Origin: JAAYZM01 sp964510785
Lineage (GTDB): Bacteria > Actinomycetota > Actinomycetes > Actinomycetales > Cellulomonadaceae
Direction of reading: 5' to 3'
NCBI GenBank assembly: GCA_964510785.1
Contig: CAZECM010000127.1
Coordinates: 1 to 7,133 of the forward strand
Length of the DNA: 7,133 bases
Position 1 is the stretch's first letter. Every line of letters starts with the position of its first letter. Below, one piece after another: positions 6,505-7,133 of this stretch. The notes beneath the pieces were generated by a model that saw nothing but the letters and a program-made list of their open reading frames with translations, had not been told where the DNA came from and did no database searches. The translations under genes and the position numbers were made by a program.

Positions 6505-6510
6505 ACGCTA
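6505..6510 (-). promoter_or_regulatory. Possible -10 element for ruvA-ruvB
   Basis: The minus strand reads TAGCGT (TAnnnT pattern), eight bases upstream of the candidate LexA box. The implied start point would fall at or just before the box, a workable arrangement for repression. No good -35 hexamer is visible, since that position lies at the end of ruvC. A GCTAGC palindrome occurs here and again 20 bases away across the ruvC stop. Confidence 0.28.
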
Positions 6511-6527
6511 GCAAAGTGCGCGCCCGG

Positions 6528-7094
6528 CTAGCGACTGCGACGCGCCGCCTGCTCGGCCTGCGCCCACGCCTGCTGCGCGGGAGTCATCACACCGATCGGG
6601 CGGCGTGCTCCGCCCAACGCTCCCCCGGGTCGCCACAGGTGACAGATCGCGAGGGCGAGCGCGTCCGACACGTCGACGGGCCGGATCGGGTCCGCGATGC
6701 CGAGGATCTTGCGCACCATCGTCTGGACCTGCGCCTTGTCCGCGCGGCCCGAGCCCGTGACGGCGGCCTTGACCTCCGTGGGCGTGTGGGACGCGACGGG
6801 GATCTTGTGGCGGGCCGCCGCGAGCATCGCGAGACCGGCCACCTGCGCCGTGCCGATCACGGTGCGCACGTTCGCCTGGGCGAAGACCTGCTCGACGGCG
6901 ACGACGTCGGGCACCTGGGCCTCGAGCCACTCGTCGAGCTGCGTGGCGATGGCGAGCAGCCGCTGGTCGACGTCGTCGTCGGCGCTGCTCGTCAGGACGC
7001 CCGCGGCCACGAGGACGGCGCGGCGCGGCCCCGTGGCCTCGACGACGCCCACGCCGCAGCGGGTCAGCCCCGGGTCGACCCCCAGCACGCGCAC
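6528..7094 (-). CDS. ruvC: Crossover junction endodeoxyribonuclease RuvC
   Basis: RuvC is the dimeric resolvase that cuts Holliday junctions symmetrically after RuvAB branch migration. The 188-residue product has the RNase H-like fold signature and all four acidic active-site positions: D7 in MRVLGVDPGLTRCG, E68 in VVAVEQVF, and D141 and D144 in DVSDALALAICH. The DNA-contacting segment NVRTVIGTAQVAGL (75-88) is also present. The C-terminus beyond about 155 is a short, low-similarity tail (PGGALGGARRPIG and onward), common in actinobacterial RuvC and slightly longer than in proteobacteria. The GTG at 7094 gives the family's MRV N-terminus. Only a weak G-rich site (GGGTGG) precedes it. The stop lies 65 bases before ruvA. 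Confidence 0.97.
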   Translation of the reverse strand: MRVLGVDPGLTRCGVGVVEATGPRRAVLVAAGVLTSSADDDVDQRLLAIATQLDEWLEAQVPDVVAVEQVFAQANVRTVIGTAQVAGLAMLAAARHKIPVASHTPTEVKAAVTGSGRADKAQVQTMVRKILGIADPIRPVDVSDALALAICHLWRPGGALGGARRPIGVMTPAQQAWAQAEQAARRSR

Positions 7095-7121
7095 GCCGTC
7101 ACCACCCGCCCGTCCGGACCG

Positions 7122-7133
7122 CTACTCGGCGTC
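7122..7133 (-). CDS. Possible C-terminal end of an upstream gene, perhaps YebC-family
   Basis: Three codons followed by TAG (Asp-Ala-Glu-stop) can be read on the minus strand at the right edge, 27 bases before the ruvC start. In many actinobacteria a YebC/TACO1-family gene immediately precedes ruvC, and its product often ends in acidic residues. That context is the only reason for the suggestion, because four codons carry no homology signal. A gene ending in another frame (a TGA just before ruvC) cannot be excluded. Confidence 0.3.
   Translation of the reverse strand, partial: DAE

Noticed and set aside
1..7133. Search for tRNA or rRNA genes, CRISPR repeats, insertion-sequence ends, integration sites or a novel defence or biosynthetic system.
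   Set aside because: Nearly all bases are covered by eight recognisable core genes, the intergenic gaps are short (78 bases or fewer), and no repeat array or foreign composition was seen.

Overview
The window is a compact stretch of conserved housekeeping genes from a high-GC actinobacterium. Base composition is strongly GC-rich throughout, start codons are mixed (ATG, GTG and one TTG), and the protein sequences look like those of Micrococcales of the Cellulomonas/Promicromonospora kind; that genus-level guess is an inference. The order yebC(?)-ruvC-ruvA-ruvB-yajC-secD-secF-apt-rel resembles the actinobacterial locus known from Mycobacterium tuberculosis, where the same genes occur in the same order with extra genes inserted.

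Every supported gene lies on the minus strand, so transcription runs from high to low coordinates. At the right edge a stop codon may be the very end of a YebC-type gene. The Holliday-junction module follows: ruvC (6528-7094), ruvA (5842-6462) and ruvB (4767-5849, overlapping ruvA by 8 bases). The Sec accessory module is next: yajC (4335-4688), secD (2513-4291, TTG start) and secF (1404-2513, sharing one base with secD). It is followed by apt (836-1384, purine salvage) and the N-terminal part of a Rel/SpoT-type (p)ppGpp enzyme (1-786), which runs off the left edge and is interrupted by ten undetermined bases at 205-214.

RuvA and RuvB form the branch-migration motor and RuvC resolves the junction. 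SecD, SecF and YajC assist the SecYEG translocon by using the proton gradient to pull exported proteins out. Apt makes AMP from adenine, and Rel makes and degrades (p)ppGpp. There is no gene-free stretch above 300 bases; the longest intergenic gap is 78 bases. The most interesting non-coding signal is a degenerate LexA (SOS) box between ruvC and ruvA, just upstream of the ruvA ribosome binding site. I see no mobile element, CRISPR array, RNA gene or novel system here.
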